Source of the DNA: an uncultured Kineosporia sp.
Lineage (GTDB): Bacteria; Actinomycetota; Actinomycetes; Actinomycetales; Kineosporiaceae
Assembly (NCBI GenBank): GCA_937859855.1
Contig: CALMAR010000215.1
Coordinates: forward strand, 20,070 to 26,478
Reading direction: 5' to 3'
DNA length: 6,409 nucleotides
In this document: positions 5,456-6,409 of the stretch, piece by piece
Position numbering within the stretch: position 1 is the stretch's first letter
Layout: every line of letters starts with the position of its first letter
Notes under the pieces: generated by a model
Database searches by the model: none
What the model was told of the DNA's origin: nothing
What the model saw: the letters and a program-made list of their open reading frames with translations, nothing else
Translations under genes and position numbers: made by a program

Positions 5456-5650
5456 GCCCATCGCGGCCTGCCGGTCGATATCGGGGGACGAGCAGGTATG
5501 AGCAGACGACTCGTGGCAGCGGCGTACGGCCGACGACGCCGGGCCAGACATTGCTATCCCGGCCAGAAGCGCTGGCTGTCCCTGGTGCCCGGGACGCCGG
5601 GACGGCGAGTTTGCTCCTAGGCGGTCGACTGGCGACCGCGGGAGCGGGTG
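5456..5650 (+). other. Gap before the membrane-protein gene
   Basis: No clear gene is seen. A 40-codon Arg-rich ORF (5498-5620, MSRRLVAAAYGRRRRARH...) has only a weak ribosome binding site and no family look, so it is not called. The gap has an 8-bp palindrome CGATATCG (5476-5483) and a tandem CCGGGACG pair (5589-5604). A promoter for the downstream gene may lie here but no clear -35/-10 was found. Confidence 0.35.
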
Positions 5651-6367
5651 ATGGAAATGAAAAGCTCGACTGTGACAAAGGCAGTGGTGGCGGCCACGCT
5701 GGTGCTGCCGGCCCTGGTGAACGGCATCCTGCACCTGGTTGATCCGCTGACGGGGGGTGACGATGCGAAGGAGTTGAGGCAGGCCGTCGCCCATCCGGGG
5801 CTGACGGCGCTGGACAACCTGAAGCTGCTTCTGCTGCTCCTGCTGCCGGCCATGATGCTGGTTGCCCTGGTCACGTTCCGCCGGGCCCCGTGGTCCACGC
5901 TGCTGGGTGTCACGCTGGTGTCTGGCTCATTCATCGCGAACACGTTGGATCTGGCTGAATACCAGATCTTCAGCGCTGCCAGCAGGCATCCGGCAGCTTT
6001 CGCGCCCGCGCTGAAGGTCACGGAGGAGTCCGGGATCAGTTCGGCGCTGTTCCTGATTTTCATAACCGGGTCGCTGGCCGGGATGGTGCTGGTCGGAGTC
6101 GCCCTGTTGCGTTCCCAGGTGGTGCCGCGCTGGGCCGCGTGGGCGGTGATCGCCTCGGAACCGCTCAACCTGGCCAGCCACCTCGGTGGTCCGCGGGTGA
6201 TCGGCTCACTGGCCTGGCTGCTGCTCGCAGCCGGCCTGGCTGCCGTCACGCCACGCGTCTTCGAGCTGGTCGACGACGCGTCCAGGCAGCCCATGCGGCA
6301 ACCGCTGGAGCAGGCCGGCGCCGGGGTCGCCGGGGCTGCCGGGACGCTGGCGTCCGGGCGGTCGTGA
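5651..6367 (+). CDS. Six-helix integral membrane protein of unknown function
   Basis: The product (238 residues from the ATG at 5651) is a multispanning membrane protein. Hydrophobic segments are at about 10-30, 57-76, 82-99, 131-153, 160-175 and 183-200, the last two less certain. A soluble, Ala/Gly-rich C-terminal tail follows (about 205-238). I do not recognise the family with confidence; it resembles conserved hypothetical membrane proteins of actinomycetes. Helix 2 begins with a run of seven leucines (LKLLLLLLL). GGGAG at 5640-5644 is 6 nt before the ATG at 5651. A GTG directly before it (5648) and an ATG at 5657 are alternative starts. The stop overlaps a possible next start as GTGA at 6364-6367, suggesting translational coupling. 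Transport, stress or signalling roles cannot be separated. Confidence 0.8.
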   Translation: MEMKSSTVTKAVVAATLVLPALVNGILHLVDPLTGGDDAKELRQAVAHPGLTALDNLKLLLLLLLPAMMLVALVTFRRAPWSTLLGVTLVSGSFIANTLDLAEYQIFSAASRHPAAFAPALKVTEESGISSALFLIFITGSLAGMVLVGVALLRSQVVPRWAAWAVIASEPLNLASHLGGPRVIGSLAWLLLAAGLAAVTPRVFELVDDASRQPMRQPLEQAGAGVAGAAGTLASGRS

Positions 6368-6409
6368 GCGTCACCATGATGTTCGTGGGCACGATGGGAC
6401 CTATGTGGG
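6364..6409 (+). CDS. Possible start of a coupled downstream gene (partial)
   Basis: A GTG at 6364 overlaps the TGA of the membrane-protein gene by 4 bases (GTGA) and opens a frame reading MSVTMMFVGTMGPMW to the window edge. An in-frame ATG at 6376 is an alternative. The hydrophobic, Met-rich start could be another membrane segment. Only 15 codons are present, so the identity is unknown and the call rests on the overlap. Confidence 0.35.
   Translation, partial: MSVTMMFVGTMGPMW

Noticed and set aside
5498..5620. A 40-codon Arg-rich ORF between the YciI-like and membrane genes
   Set aside because: It has a weak ribosome binding site and composition like random GC-rich DNA. It is mentioned only as gap content.
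5617..6294. A 225-codon minus-strand ORF opposite the membrane-protein gene
   Set aside because: It is the antisense of a clear six-helix membrane protein with a good ribosome binding site and is Ser/Arg-rich without domains.

Overview
The window is GC-rich chromosomal DNA whose genes mostly have G or C at third codon positions and use GTG as well as ATG starts. This, and a ribosomal-protection protein that resembles the actinomycete OtrA/Tet type, points to a high-GC actinomycete (Streptomyces or a relative). The species cannot be named from the sequence. No rRNA, tRNA, CRISPR array, transposase or phage gene was seen.

Layout. At the left (1-284) there is no convincing gene, then a 4-oxalocrotonate-tautomerase-like gene (285-489, +) that is broken by one extra A. 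A hairpin at 541-559 separates it from a convergent minus-strand SnoaL/NTF2-like gene (654-1025). Upstream of that gene, on the same strand, lies the largest gene: a tetracycline ribosomal-protection GTPase of the Tet(M)/OtrA group (1205-3124, -). Divergent from it on the plus strand are a second SnoaL-like gene (3404-3838) and an AtaL-like SRPBCC gene (3851-4327), 12 nt apart and surely one operon. Then follow a small P-loop sulfotransferase-family gene (4430-5062), a YciI-like gene (5183-5455), a six-helix membrane protein (5651-6367) and the start of a possible further gene (6364 to the edge).

The most interesting part is the leader of the resistance gene (3072-3260, minus strand). Reading in the direction of transcription there is an AT-rich box, a -35 and a -10 arranged as in WhiB7/WblC-type promoters, then a short upstream ORF with its own good ribosome binding site. 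This uORF runs into the start of the resistance gene in another frame. A two-part hairpin pairs codons 4-6 of the uORF with the Shine-Dalgarno of the resistance gene. This is the architecture of a translational attenuator like those of erm and cat genes, with antibiotic-stalled or coupled ribosomes opening the hairpin. I know of no description of this particular leader, but could not search.

The remaining genes are small pocket proteins and tailoring-type enzymes (two NTF2-fold, one SRPBCC, one sulfotransferase, one YciI, one tautomerase). Beside a drug-target protection gene they could be the edge of a natural-product cluster or simply a set of accessory genes. No core biosynthetic enzyme is visible, so that remains an inference.
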